A DNA stretch of 64,000 nt from Actinokineospora pegani (GCF_009745975.1 NZ_WHOL01000126.1:1-64000), one strand, 5' to 3'; shown: positions 52,873 through 61,254, counted from the stretch's first letter. Notes: generated by a model not told the origin, from the sequence alone. Made by a program: numbers and translations.

Positions 52873-54408
52873 TTAACGCACGCTCGACACGGGCTCCTCG
52901 ATGCTGGTCAGCTCCGCGTGGCGGACCGAGCGGCCGCGGGCGTGCGTGACGCGCCAGAGCGTGGTCAGGCTCTGCAGCGGGTGCAGGAACCATCCCCACG
53001 CGCCGATCACCGGCAGCGAGCGGGCGACCCGGCCGCGGGCGCGGCGCTCGGAGCGCGAGTGCCAGCCGATGTGCAGCTCGAACAGCAGGATGCCGACGGC
53101 GGCGGGGGCGGCGAACATGATCGACGCCTCGATGCCGTAGCCCTTGCCCGCCGCGTGCTCCCAGTTGAGGTAGCACGAGCCCGCCAGGAGCAGCAGCAGC
53201 GCGATGCGCGGCCCGGCGCCCGAGTAGGGCGAGAGCGCGTACCGGTGCGCCAGGCCCGCCACGATGAGCGCGGACGCGTCGAACACCAGGGAGACGACCG
53301 CGGCCAGCGGGGTCGGGATGCTGAACCCGCGCGCGTACTCGAACAGCGACCACCACGAGATGCCCATCGCGGCGATCAGCACCACGATCCAGGCCATGTT
53401 TGCCGAGAAGCTCAGCACGACCGGCATCCGCTGGGTGGACATCGGCTCCGGCTCGGGGTCGCCCGCCGGGGCGACCCGCTGCGCGTGCGCGGTGACCGGC
53501 TCGACCGGCTCCGGCTCGGTCGCCTGCGCATCGGCGACGATCAGGTCCTTGCTCACCGCGGCCTCCGCCTCGGCGCCCTGCGCGCCCTTGACGACCTTCA
53601 GGTCCTTGGCGGCGGCGGCGTCGGCCGCCTCGCCCTTGATCGCTTTGCCGTCCTCGGCGACCCCGGTGACCTCCGGGTCGTCGACCGCGTCGAGCCAGCT
53701 CAGGTCGGCGCCGTCGCGGGCCGGGTCGCCGAGCCAGCTCGGGGTCTCGGCCTCGGCGTCGGGGTGCTTGGCCGGGTCGACCGCGCTGAGGATCTCGGTC
53801 GCGGCCTCGGCCGGCTGCTTCTTCCCGCCCGCGTTCGCGTCCGGTTCGACCGCTGTGTCCATGCTCTTCGCTGTGTCCTTGTCTGCCGGGGCAGTCTCTG
53901 CCGGGGCACTCTCCGCCGGGGGTGCGGCCTGCGGCGGTGTGCCTGCGGCCTTCCCGTTGGCCTTGCCGTTGACCTTGCCGTTGGCCTTCGCCTTCGCCGG
54001 ACCATTCGCCTTGGCCTTCGCGCCGTTGGCCGAGCCGTTGGTCGAACTGTTGGACGACGCGCCGTTGGCCCCTGCGCCGGTGGACGCCGAACCGTTGGAC
54101 GCGGCACCCTTGGACGACGGGTCGTCGGCGGAGCCGTTCTTGAGGGCGTCGAGCTCGGCGAGCAGCCCGGGGCTGAGCGCCACGAGGTCGCCGGTGTCGC
54201 CGACCGCGTTCTCCCGCCGCCAGGTGTCGATGACGTTGGTCGCGTACGACTGCGCTGTGGTCACGCCGTAGGCGTCGAGGAACTGCCGGACCTCGTGGGT
54301 CGTCGGCGGGTCCACCTGCCCGCAGGCGTAGCGGATCTTGTCAGCGATGGTGTTCCGCTCGGCCAGCGCGACGGCGTGTGCGGGGTCGAGGGCGCTCTCC
54401 TGACTCAC
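52873..54408 (-). CDS. DUF2637-domain membrane protein with long disordered linker
   Basis: A 511-residue protein in three parts. Residues 1-85 are a helical domain (T-I-A-D-K-I-R-Y, H-E-V-R-Q-F-L-D-A-Y-G-V). Residues about 90-320 are low complexity, with Asn-Gly-Ser-Ala repeats and K-A-N-G-K-V-N-G-K-A-N-G-K. The C-terminal 180 residues carry four membrane helices with the DUF2637 pattern (V-V-S-L-V-F-D-A-S-A-L-I-V-A-G-L-A-H-R-Y-A-L-S, S-C-Y-L-N-W-E-H). DUF2637 proteins are common in actinomycete chromosomes and integrative plasmids; function unknown, possibly linked to DNA transfer or cell division. Confidence 0.8.
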   Translation of the reverse strand: MSQESALDPAHAVALAERNTIADKIRYACGQVDPPTTHEVRQFLDAYGVTTAQSYATNVIDTWRRENAVGDTGDLVALSPGLLAELDALKNGSADDPSSKGAASNGSASTGAGANGASSNSSTNGSANGAKAKANGPAKAKANGKVNGKANGKAAGTPPQAAPPAESAPAETAPADKDTAKSMDTAVEPDANAGGKKQPAEAATEILSAVDPAKHPDAEAETPSWLGDPARDGADLSWLDAVDDPEVTGVAEDGKAIKGEAADAAAAKDLKVVKGAQGAEAEAAVSKDLIVADAQATEPEPVEPVTAHAQRVAPAGDPEPEPMSTQRMPVVLSFSANMAWIVVLIAAMGISWWSLFEYARGFSIPTPLAAVVSLVFDASALIVAGLAHRYALSPYSGAGPRIALLLLLAGSCYLNWEHAAGKGYGIEASIMFAAPAAVGILLFELHIGWHSRSERRARGRVARSLPVIGAWGWFLHPLQSLTTLWRVTHARGRSVRHAELTSIEEPVSSVR

Positions 54409-54637
54409 CTGCGCGGTCCTCCTGGCTATGGCGGCTGACGAGTGTGGTCGGCGTGATCGGGCGGGGTGTGCACTTTTGGGGTATGAGCACTGTGGCGGAC
54501 AGGGGAACGAGCACCACCACCGGGGTACCGGGCGACCGCGATCTTGATGCAGTCGTGCTCCACCTGTTATCTCCGCCTCGGCGCGGCATACCGAACGTCA
54601 CACTAGACGCAGCCCCGAAAAGTTTTCCAGCCGACCC
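54409..54637. other. Divergent intergenic region with one doubtful small frame
   Basis: A frame of 63 codons (ATG 54483 to 54674, M-S-T-V-A-D-R-G-T-S) lies here, but its codon use is ordinary and its ribosome site poor, so I do not call it. The region should hold the minus-strand promoter of the DUF2637 gene. Confidence 0.35.
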
Positions 54638-54665
54638 TGTCGATCCGCGGGCGCCCGGTTCGTTC
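54638..54665 (+). promoter_or_regulatory. ECF42-type autoregulatory promoter
   Basis: TGTCGA (54638-54643), a 17-base spacer and CGTTC (54661-54665) match the -35 TGTCGA and -10 CG(A/T)-type elements described for ECF42 sigma factors, about 52 bases before the YCII gene that opens the sigma operon. Confidence 0.6.
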
Positions 54666-54716
54666 AGGGTGTGAGCGCGCACGACGGCGCGCCCGCAGAC
54701 ACGAGGAGCGACCGAC

Positions 54717-55097
54717 ATGTCGAACACCACGACAACCCCTCAGCCGGACACCACGCAGCACTACCTGCTCAGCATCTTCCAGCCCGAGGGCCCCACCCCC
54801 ACCGAGGAGCAGCTCGCCCCGGTGATGGCCGAGCTGGGCAAGCTCAACGACGAGCTGCGCGCGGCGGGCGCGTGGGTGTTCGGGCAGGGCCTGGAGGCGC
54901 CGGAGACCGCGACCGTGCTGCGCGCCGACGGCGACGGCGTGCTGGTCACCGACGGGCCGTTCGTCGAGCTCAAGGAGTACCTGGGCGGGTTCAGCGTCAT
55001 CCGGGCCGCCGACCTGGACGAGGCGCTGGGCTGGGGCGGGCGGCTGGCCCGGGTGCTCGGGCTGCCGGTCGAGGTCCGCCCGTTCGCCGCGGGCTGA
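54717..55097 (+). CDS. YCII/DGPF-domain protein
   Basis: A 126-residue YciI-like ferredoxin-fold protein with the diagnostic V-T-D-G-P-F-V-E-L-K-E-Y-L-G-G-F (DGPF motif), H-Y-L-L-S-I-F-Q near the N-terminus and G-A-W-V-F-G-Q-G-L. These proteins are genetically tied to ECF sigma factors; a catalytic role is not established. Its TGA overlaps the sigma factor's ATG (TGATG). GAGGA precedes its start. Confidence 0.92.
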   Translation: MSNTTTTPQPDTTQHYLLSIFQPEGPTPTEEQLAPVMAELGKLNDELRAAGAWVFGQGLEAPETATVLRADGDGVLVTDGPFVELKEYLGGFSVIRAADLDEALGWGGRLARVLGLPVEVRPFAAG

Positions 55098-56296
55098 TGG
55101 ACGAGCGCGTGGCCCGGGTGTTCCGGGCCGAGCACGGGCGCGCGGTGGCCGTCCTGACCCGCGTCCTCGGCGACATCGACCACGCCGAGGACGCGGTCCA
55201 GGAGGCCTTCGTCGAGGCGCTGCGGCGCTGGCCCGAGACCGGGCAGCCGCCGAGCCCGGCCGGGTGGATCATCACCACCGCCCGCAACCGCGCCATCGAC
55301 CGGCTGCGCAGGGAGTCCACCCGCGGCGACCGCGAGGCCGCCGCGCACGCCCTGCTCAGCGCCGAGCCGGACGAGCCGGAGGAGCTGGGCCCGGTGCGCG
55401 ACGACCGGTTGCGGATGCTGTTCACCTGCTGCCACCCCGCGCTGGCCGCGCCCGCCAGGGTCGCGCTGACCCTGCGGCTGCTGGGCGGGCTGACCACGGC
55501 CGAGATCGCGGGCGCGTTCCTGGTCCCCGAGCCCACCATGGCCCAGCGGCTGGTGCGGGCCAAGGCGAAGATCAAGAAGGCCCGCATCCCCTACCGCGTC
55601 CCGCACGACGTCGACCTGCCCGCCCGGCTGACCGGCGTGCTCGCCGTCGTCTACCTGGTGTTCACCGAGGGCCACACCGCGACCTCCGGCGACGCCCTGG
55701 GCCGGGCCGACCTGTGCGCGGAGGCGGTGCGGCTGGGCAGGCTGCTGGTCGAGCTGATGCCGGACGAGCCGGAGGCGGTCGGGCTGCTGGCGCTGATGCT
55801 GCTCACCCAGTCCCGCGCGCCCGCGCGCACCGCCCCGGACGGCTCCGCGGTCCTGCTGGCCGACCAGGACCGCACCCGCTGGGACGCGGCGCTGGTCGCC
55901 GAGGGCCGGTCCCTGGTGCGCGCCTGCCTGCGCCGCGACCGCCCCGGCCCCTACCAGGTGCAAGCCGCCATCCAGGCCGTCCACAGCGACGCCGCGAGCG
56001 CGGAGGACACCGACTGGGCGCAGGTCCTGGCCCTGTACGACCATTTGCTGCGGCTGTCGCCGACACCCGTTGTCGCGCTGAACCGGGCCGTGGCGGTGGC
56101 GGAGGTCCACGGGGCCGCCGCGGCGCTGGCCGAGGTGGACCGCATCGATCTCGACGCCTTCGGGCCCGGCCACACGCTGCGCGGCGAACTGCTGCGCAGG
56201 CTGGGGCGGGAGGAGGAGGCCCGTGCGGCGTTCGGGTCGGCGGCCGAGCGGACCGCCAACGCGGTCGAGCGGGCCCGCTTGTGGGGCCTCATCTAG
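55097..56296 (+). CDS. ECF42-like RNA polymerase sigma factor with C-terminal extension
   Basis: A 399-residue factor. Sigma region 2 (D-H-A-E-D-A-V-Q-E-A-F, P-A-G-W-I-I-T-T-A-R-N-R-A-I-D-R-L-R-R) and region 4 (L-T-L-R-L-L-G-G-L-T-T-A-E-I-A-G-A-F-L) are followed by about 200 helical residues (F-T-E-G-H-T-A, later P-V-V-A-L-N-R-A-V-A-V-A-E) typical of the ECF42/SnoaL-less DUF6596 family. The extension replaces an anti-sigma factor in controlling activity. It is co-transcribed with the DGPF-motif protein, the standard partner. Confidence 0.93.
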   Translation: MDERVARVFRAEHGRAVAVLTRVLGDIDHAEDAVQEAFVEALRRWPETGQPPSPAGWIITTARNRAIDRLRRESTRGDREAAAHALLSAEPDEPEELGPVRDDRLRMLFTCCHPALAAPARVALTLRLLGGLTTAEIAGAFLVPEPTMAQRLVRAKAKIKKARIPYRVPHDVDLPARLTGVLAVVYLVFTEGHTATSGDALGRADLCAEAVRLGRLLVELMPDEPEAVGLLALMLLTQSRAPARTAPDGSAVLLADQDRTRWDAALVAEGRSLVRACLRRDRPGPYQVQAAIQAVHSDAASAEDTDWAQVLALYDHLLRLSPTPVVALNRAVAVAEVHGAAAALAEVDRIDLDAFGPGHTLRGELLRRLGREEEARAAFGSAAERTANAVERARLWGLI

Positions 56297-56390
56297 GCGT
56301 TTCCCCTGCTGGGGGTCGATATCGTTGCGGGAACCGACCCCTGCGCCGCTAGCGTCCGCCGCGCTGAACAGCTACTGGCGAGGGGGAGCG

Positions 56391-57053
56391 ATGGGAACGT
56401 TCGCGGTGTTCGGGGCCGGTGGGCGCGTGGGAAGCCGGATCGTGGCGGAGGCGGTGCGGCGGGGCCATGACGTGGTCGCCGTGCTGCGCTCCCCCGGTCA
56501 GGCGCCCGGTGCGCGGGCGGCGGTCGGCGACGTGACCGACGCGGGGTCGGTGGCGGCGGTGGCGCGCGGGTGCGACGCGGTGATCACCTCGGTCCACTCG
56601 GCCGACTTCGCGGACGGGTTCCACGCGCGGGCGGTGGCGGCGCTGGCCGAGGGGCTGGGGCGGGCGGGCGTGCGGCGGCTGGTGGTGGTCACCACGGGCA
56701 GCGTGCTGCCGGTCCCGCCGGGGGTGCCGTTCCACGACCTGGACTCGTTCCCCGCCGGGTACCGCGGTCTCAGCCGCGCCCGGGAGCACGAGCTGCGCTT
56801 GCTGGCGGGGACCGACCTGGACTGGGTCGCCGTGGCGGGCCCGCCGTCCGTCCTCGCCGACGGCGACGCCACGGGCGACTACGCCGTGTCCACCGAGCTC
56901 GAGCCCTACGCCACCCCGGACGGCCTCTCCCACGACTTCCCCTGGCAGGGCCCACCCCTGCGCGCCGCCGACCTCGCCCACGCGGCCCTCGGCGAGGCCG
57001 AGGCCCCGCTCCACCGCCACGTCCTCGTCGGCGTCGCACCCCGCGATCCCTAG
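56391..57053 (+). CDS. NAD(P)H-binding Rossmann protein (SDR a-type, NmrA/YwnB-like)
   Basis: A 220-residue protein. G-A-G-G-R-V-G-S (residues 8-15) is the glycine-rich nucleotide loop, followed by an extended SDR fold with D-A-V-I-T-S-V-H and R-L-V-V-V-T-T-G-S-V-L. The catalytic Tyr-Lys pair of true SDRs is not clear, so a flavin reductase/NmrA-like or sensor role is possible. GGGGGAG precedes the ATG. The next gene is an HxlR regulator 9 bases on, a common pairing in which the HxlR protein controls the oxidoreductase. Confidence 0.82.
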   Translation: MGTFAVFGAGGRVGSRIVAEAVRRGHDVVAVLRSPGQAPGARAAVGDVTDAGSVAAVARGCDAVITSVHSADFADGFHARAVAALAEGLGRAGVRRLVVVTTGSVLPVPPGVPFHDLDSFPAGYRGLSRAREHELRLLAGTDLDWVAVAGPPSVLADGDATGDYAVSTELEPYATPDGLSHDFPWQGPPLRAADLAHAALGEAEAPLHRHVLVGVAPRDP

Positions 57054-57062
57054 GATCGGGCT

Positions 57063-57449
57063 GTGGGCGAGGACTTCCGCTACGCCGAGCTGACCCCGGA
57101 CACCTTCGCGGGCTGCGGCGCCGCGCCCTCGCCCATCCGCATCGGCGGCAAGTGGACTTCCCGGATCCTGGTCTGCCTCGACCGCGGGCCGCTGCGCTTC
57201 AGCCTGCTCCGCGTGCCGCTGCCGGAGGTCACGCCCAAGGTCCTCACCGAGTCGCTGCGGTCGATGCAGCGCAGCGGACTGATCACGCGCACCGACCACG
57301 GCGGGGTCCCGCCCCGGGTGGAGTACGCGTTGACCGACGTCGGCCGCGGCCTGCTGGAGTTCCAGTGGCAGGCGTGCGACTGGACCCGGGAGTTCGGTTC
57401 GCGGCTGGCCGACGCCCGGCGGGAGTGGGCGGGCCGCGACCCGGCATGA
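57063..57449 (+). CDS. HxlR-family transcriptional regulator
   Basis: A 128-residue winged-helix protein with I-G-G-K-W-T-S-R-I-L-V-C-L, F-S-L-L-R-V-P-L-P-E-V-T-P-K-V-L-T-E-S-L-R-S-M and Y-A-L-T-D-V-G-R-G-L, the conserved HxlR track. The usual N-terminal Cys is represented by C-G-A-A-P-S-P, so thiol or aldehyde sensing is possible. TAGGAT ends 6 bases before the GTG, suggesting a leaderless or internal start. It probably regulates the preceding NAD(P)H-binding gene. Confidence 0.9.
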   Translation: MGEDFRYAELTPDTFAGCGAAPSPIRIGGKWTSRILVCLDRGPLRFSLLRVPLPEVTPKVLTESLRSMQRSGLITRTDHGGVPPRVEYALTDVGRGLLEFQWQACDWTREFGSRLADARREWAGRDPA

Positions 57450-57456
57450 TGCCCGG

Positions 57457-58215
57457 GTGCCCAGAACCGTCACCGCCACCCGGTACGTGACCCCCCTGCG
57501 CGAGGGCGGGTCCCTGCCCGGTCTCGTCGAGGCCGACGACCTGGGCATGTACGTGGTCAAGTTCCGCGGCGCGGGCCAGGGCCCGCGGGCGCTGGCGGCG
57601 GAGTTGATCGTCGGGGAGCTGGCCAGGGCGCTCGGGTTCCGGGTGCCGGAGCTGGTCCTGGTCGAGCTGGACCCGGAGCTGGGGCGCACCGAGCCGGACG
57701 AGGAGGTGCAGGAGCTGCTGCGGGCCAGTGGCGGGCGCAACCTCGGTCTGGACTACCTGCCCGGCTCGTTCGACTACAACCCGCTCGTGCGCGACCCCGG
57801 GCCGGTCGAGGCCGCCCGGCTGCTGTGGTTCGACGCGCTGGTGCTCAACGTGGACCGGTCGTGGCGGAACCCGAACCTGCTGCTGTGGCACCGGGACATG
57901 TGGCTGATCGACCACGGGGCGAGCCTCTACTTCCACCACCGCTGGGGTCCCGGGTGGACGCCCGCGGCGAGCTACCGGTGGGAGCCCGCCGACCACGTGA
58001 TGCTGCCCGTGGCCGGTCCGGTCGACAACCTCGCCGACCAGGTCCCGGCCAGCGCGGTGGACGCCGCCGTGGGCGCGGTGCCGGACGAGTGGTTGGTCGG
58101 CTACCCGACGCCGGATGAGACACGGGGCGCGTACCGCGAGTTCTTCACCGCCCGCCTGGCCTCGGCCGGGGCGTGGACGGCAGACCTGGAGGCCGCCCGT
58201 GCCGCACGTGTTTGA
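57457..58215 (+). CDS. HipA-like kinase domain protein
   Basis: A 252-residue short HipA-family protein. M-Y-V-V-K-F-R-G carries the ATP-binding Lys; F-D-A-L-V-L-N-V-D-R-S-W-R-N-P-N is the catalytic loop (Asp, Asn) and L-I-D-H-G the metal-binding D-x-G. It is about 180 residues shorter than E. coli HipA and lacks its N-terminal lobe extension and a HipB partner. Its end overlaps the DUF3037 gene by 17 bases; this pair recurs in bacteria and may act as a unit. Substrate unknown. Confidence 0.85.
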   Translation: MPRTVTATRYVTPLREGGSLPGLVEADDLGMYVVKFRGAGQGPRALAAELIVGELARALGFRVPELVLVELDPELGRTEPDEEVQELLRASGGRNLGLDYLPGSFDYNPLVRDPGPVEAARLLWFDALVLNVDRSWRNPNLLLWHRDMWLIDHGASLYFHHRWGPGWTPAASYRWEPADHVMLPVAGPVDNLADQVPASAVDAAVGAVPDEWLVGYPTPDETRGAYREFFTARLASAGAWTADLEAARAARV

Positions 58216-58579
58216 GTACGCGCTGCTGCGCGCCGTGCCCCGGCAGGACCGCGGGGAGGCGCTCAACGTCGGGGTCCTGGTGCACTGCAAGGCGTTGGAC
58301 TACATCGGCTGCCGCACGCACGTGGACGGCGACCGCCTGCGGGCGCTGGACCCGGCCATCGACCTCGACGTGCTCGCGGACTTCCTGGACAGCCTGTCGG
58401 CGGCCTGCGCGGGCGACCGGGGCCCGGTCACCCGCATCCCGCCCGGTCAGCGCTTCCGGTGGCTGACCGCCCCGCGCAGCACGCTGGTGCAGACCTCCCC
58501 CACCCACACCGGCCTCACCGACGACCCCGAGGCCGAGCTGGCGCGCATGTACGAGCGCCTGGTCCTCCCCCTGCGCTGA
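58199..58579 (+). CDS. DUF3037 protein, partner of the HipA-like kinase
   Basis: A 126-residue protein with H-V-F-E-Y-A-L-L-R-A-V-P-R-Q-D-R-G-E-A-L-N-V-G-V-L-V-H, the conserved DUF3037 opening, and a C-terminal R-M-Y-E-R-L-V-L. The function of the family is unknown. The GTG at 58199 lies inside the kinase gene's end, so the two are coupled. It may be the substrate, regulator or neutraliser of the kinase; the sequence does not decide. Confidence 0.85.
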   Translation: MPHVFEYALLRAVPRQDRGEALNVGVLVHCKALDYIGCRTHVDGDRLRALDPAIDLDVLADFLDSLSAACAGDRGPVTRIPPGQRFRWLTAPRSTLVQTSPTHTGLTDDPEAELARMYERLVLPLR

Positions 58580-58595
58580 GCTGATCAGCCCGCCC

Positions 58596-58610
58596 GTCCC
58601 GGCGCGGGAC
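58596..58610 (+). terminator. Short hairpin after the DUF3037 gene
   Basis: GTCCCG and CGGGAC (6 bp) around GCG, 16 bases after the stop. Weak; no U-tract. Confidence 0.35.
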
Positions 58611-58624
58611 AGGTCACACCCATT

Positions 58625-58669
58625 TTGGTTGCGTTCAACAACCAAGCGTCTTATGGTTGCACGTACCAA
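58625..58669. promoter_or_regulatory. MarR-type operator repeats
   Basis: TTGGTTG (58625-58631) and CAACCAA (58639-58645) form a 21-base interrupted palindrome. A second pair TGGTTG...ACCAAC follows at about 58654-58670. Both lie within 65 bases upstream of the MarR start in the only AT-rich patch of the gap, where autoregulatory MarR sites normally sit. Confidence 0.65.
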
Positions 58670-58686
58670 CTTATTTGGGGGTCGAC

Positions 58687-59163
58687 ATGGTGGCGACGAC
58701 AACGGCGTCCGAGCTGCTCGAGTCCCTGCGCGCGGTGCTCCGCGCCGGGCGGGCGGTGCGGCAGGCACGAGCCGACGACCTGCACACCGCGCCCGCGGCG
58801 CTGCTCGGCGTCCTCGACCGCGGCGGCGCGCAGCGGATGGGCAGGCTCGCCGAGCACCTGGACGTGGACCCGTCGGTGGTCAGCAGGCAGGTGGCCGCGC
58901 TGATCCAGGCGGGCATGGTGTCGCGGCGGCCGGACCCGGACGACGGGCGGGCGAGCCTGCTGGAGCTGACGCCGACCGGGGCGGACTGCCTCGTGCGGCA
59001 CCGGGACCGGTGGGCGGCCTGGCTGGACCGGGTCGTCGCCGACTGGGCCGAGGCCGACGTGACCGCCCTGGCCGGGCTGCTGAACCGGCTGTCCGACGAC
59101 GTGCGCGCGCACCTGTGCGCCCCCGAGAACGAGAAGGAGGAAGTCCTTGACCACGTCCGCTGA
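58687..59163 (+). CDS. MarR-family regulator
   Basis: A 158-residue winged-helix regulator. R-M-G-R-L-A-E-H-L-D-V-D-P-S-V-V-S-R-Q-V-A-A-L is the recognition helix region and R-R-P-D-P-D-D-G-R-A-S-L-L the wing with the conserved D-x-R. It probably represses itself and the downstream exporter until a drug or phenolic ligand binds. The ATG at 58687 follows GGGGG. Its end overlaps the exporter's TTG start by 17 bases. Confidence 0.93.
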   Translation: MVATTTASELLESLRAVLRAGRAVRQARADDLHTAPAALLGVLDRGGAQRMGRLAEHLDVDPSVVSRQVAALIQAGMVSRRPDPDDGRASLLELTPTGADCLVRHRDRWAAWLDRVVADWAEADVTALAGLLNRLSDDVRAHLCAPENEKEEVLDHVR

Positions 59164-60733
59164 GTCCGCGGGGCCGCTGACCGCCGAGGAGAGCGGCCGG
59201 ATGGACCACCGCAGGGTGGTCGAGGCCCTGACCGGGCTGCTGCTCGCGATGTTCACCGCGTTCCTGTCCTCGACCATCGTGTCCAACGCGCTGCCGACGA
59301 TCATCGGCGACCTGCGCGGCACGCAGAGCCAGTACACCTGGATCATCACCGCCACCCTGCTGGCCTCCACCGCGAGCACCCCGATCTGGGGCAAGCTCTC
59401 CGACCTGATCAGCAAGAAGCTGCTGGTGCAGGTCGCGATCGTGGTGTTCACCGCCGGGTCGGTGCTGGCCGGGCTGTCGCAGTCGGTCGAGACGCTGATC
59501 GCCTGGCGGGTGCTGCAGGGCCTGGGCCTGGGCGGCCTGCAGGCGCTGGTCGTCATCGTGATCGCCGCGATGATCAGCCCCCGCGAGCGCGGCCGCTACG
59601 CCGGCCCGATCGCCGGGGTCATGTCGGTGGCCACCGTGGCGGGCCCGCTGCTGGGCGGGCTCATCGTCGACACGCCCTGGCTGGGCTGGCGCTGGTGCTT
59701 CTTCGTCTGCGTGCCGCTGGCGGTCGTCTCACTGGCCGTGGTGCGCCGGACGCTGAACCTGCCCGCGGTGGCCAAGCGCGAGGTCACCGTCGACTACCTG
59801 GGCGCGGCGCTGCTGACCGCCGGGGTGAGCGCGCTGCTGATCTGGGTGACGCTGGCGGGCAACCAGTTCGCCTGGGGCTCCACGACCTCGCTGACCCTGC
59901 TCGGGGCGGGCGTCGTGCTGCTGGCCGCGATGGTGTTCGTCGAGACCCGCGCCGCCGAGCCGATCATCCCGCTGCGCCTGTTCCGCGACCGCACCACCCT
60001 GCTGGCCACCATCGCCAGCATCGCCGTGGGCACCGCGCTGTTCGGCAGCGCGGTCTTCCTCGGCCAGTACTTCCAGATCGCCCGCGGCTACTCCCCCACC
60101 GCGGCGGGCCTGCTGACGCTGCCGATGATCCTGGGCTCGCTGCTGTCCTCGACCGGCTCGGGCATCCTGATCACCCGCCTGGGCAAGTGGAAGGGCTTCC
60201 TGGTCGCCGGGTCGCTGCTGATGGTCGGCGGGTTCGGCCTGCTGGGCACCATCGACCACGCCACCGACATGGTCCTCATCGGGGTGTTCCTGTTCGTCCT
60301 GGGCACCGGCCTGGGCATGACCATGCAGAACCTGGTCCTGGCCGTGCAGAACACCGTCGCGGCCACCGACCTGGGCGCCGCGAGCTCCACCGTGGGCTTC
60401 TTCCGCTCGCTGGGCGGCACGATCGGCGTCTCGGTGCTGGGCGCGGTCCTCGCCTCGCGGGTCACCACGCTGACCACCGAGGGCCTGACCGGCCTGGGCA
60501 TCGCGGTCCCGGCGGGCGGCGCGGAGGCGGGCATCGGCAACCTGGCCCAGCTCCCCGCCCCCGTCGCCGAGGTCGTCCGCGCCGCCTACGGCGACGCCAC
60601 CGCCACGATCCTGCTCGTCGCCGCCGCCCTGTCGGTCATCACGGTGGTGTCGATCGCGCTGATCGAGGAGAAGCCGCTGCTCACCTCCTCCGGCATGCAG
60701 CGCCAGGCGGAGGAGGACAAGGTCGCCGCCTGA
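59147..60733 (+). CDS. MFS drug exporter, DHA2 (EmrB/QacA) family
   Basis: A 528-residue transporter with about fourteen membrane helices. Motif D1 (L-S-S-T-I-V-S-N-A-L-P-T-I-I-G-D), loop motif W-G-K-L-S-D-L-I-S-K-K and motif C-like G-P-L-L-G-G are present. It expels lipophilic drugs by proton antiport. The TTG start follows GGAGGAAG. It forms an operon with the MarR regulator and ends at a strong hairpin. Confidence 0.94.
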   Translation: MTTSAESAGPLTAEESGRMDHRRVVEALTGLLLAMFTAFLSSTIVSNALPTIIGDLRGTQSQYTWIITATLLASTASTPIWGKLSDLISKKLLVQVAIVVFTAGSVLAGLSQSVETLIAWRVLQGLGLGGLQALVVIVIAAMISPRERGRYAGPIAGVMSVATVAGPLLGGLIVDTPWLGWRWCFFVCVPLAVVSLAVVRRTLNLPAVAKREVTVDYLGAALLTAGVSALLIWVTLAGNQFAWGSTTSLTLLGAGVVLLAAMVFVETRAAEPIIPLRLFRDRTTLLATIASIAVGTALFGSAVFLGQYFQIARGYSPTAAGLLTLPMILGSLLSSTGSGILITRLGKWKGFLVAGSLLMVGGFGLLGTIDHATDMVLIGVFLFVLGTGLGMTMQNLVLAVQNTVAATDLGAASSTVGFFRSLGGTIGVSVLGAVLASRVTTLTTEGLTGLGIAVPAGGAEAGIGNLAQLPAPVAEVVRAAYGDATATILLVAAALSVITVVSIALIEEKPLLTSSGMQRQAEEDKVAA

Positions 60734-60748
60734 CCGCTGTGCGCGACC

Positions 60749-60787
60749 GCCCGCGCCGCCGGGTCCCGAGGGCCCGGCGGCGCGGGC
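60749..60787 (+). terminator. 15-bp perfect hairpin after the MFS exporter
   Basis: GCCCGCGCCGCCGGG (60749-60763) pairs perfectly with 60773-60787 around a 9-base loop, 15 bases after the stop. Confidence 0.82.
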
Positions 60788-60807
60788 GTCTCTGGGAAGC
60801 TGACCGG

Positions 60808-61254
60808 GTGGACGACCTGCGAGCGGCGGCGGAGATCTGGGCCCGCGCGACATCCCGGCGCGACGGCGAGCACGCGCCGGTCGACGAAGCGGCCCTGCGC
60901 GAGCGCCTCGCCCTCGACGGCGCCGAGCTGATCCTGGCCGCGCGCGACGGCGAGGCGGTGGGATTCACCCTGCTCGCGCCGCACGAGCGGACGGTGGAGA
61001 TCTACTACCTCGCGGTCGACCCCGACGCGTGGGGCAGCGGTGTGGCCGACGAGCTGCTGGCGAGCGCCGAGCGGCACGCCCTCGGGATCGGCCGGACGGC
61101 GTTGGAGCTGTGGGCGATCCGGGACAACCACCGCGCGATCCGCTGCTACGAGCGGTCGGGGTGGACCGCCACTGATGAGCTCAAGAGCGACCACCCGCGG
61201 GGCCGGGTGGAACGCCGCTTCGTCAAGGAGATCGTCAGTCCCACCGCTGGATGA
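60808..61254 (+). CDS. GNAT-family N-acetyltransferase
   Basis: A 148-residue acetyltransferase. I-Y-Y-L-A-V-D-P-D-A-W-G-S-G-V-A-D-E-L-L is strand 4 with the acetyl-CoA pyrophosphate loop (G-S-G-V-A in place of G-x-G-x-A); the C-terminal N-H-R-A-I-R-C-Y-E-R-S-G-W follows the canonical pattern. It acetylates an unknown amine (protein N-terminus, antibiotic or metabolite). GGAAG lies before the GTG at 60808. Confidence 0.87.
   Translation: MDDLRAAAEIWARATSRRDGEHAPVDEAALRERLALDGAELILAARDGEAVGFTLLAPHERTVEIYYLAVDPDAWGSGVADELLASAERHALGIGRTALELWAIRDNHRAIRCYERSGWTATDELKSDHPRGRVERRFVKEIVSPTAG

Noticed and set aside
54483-54674. 63-codon plus-strand frame before the YCII gene
   Set aside because: Weak start, no codon bias, and it overlaps the proposed ECF promoter.
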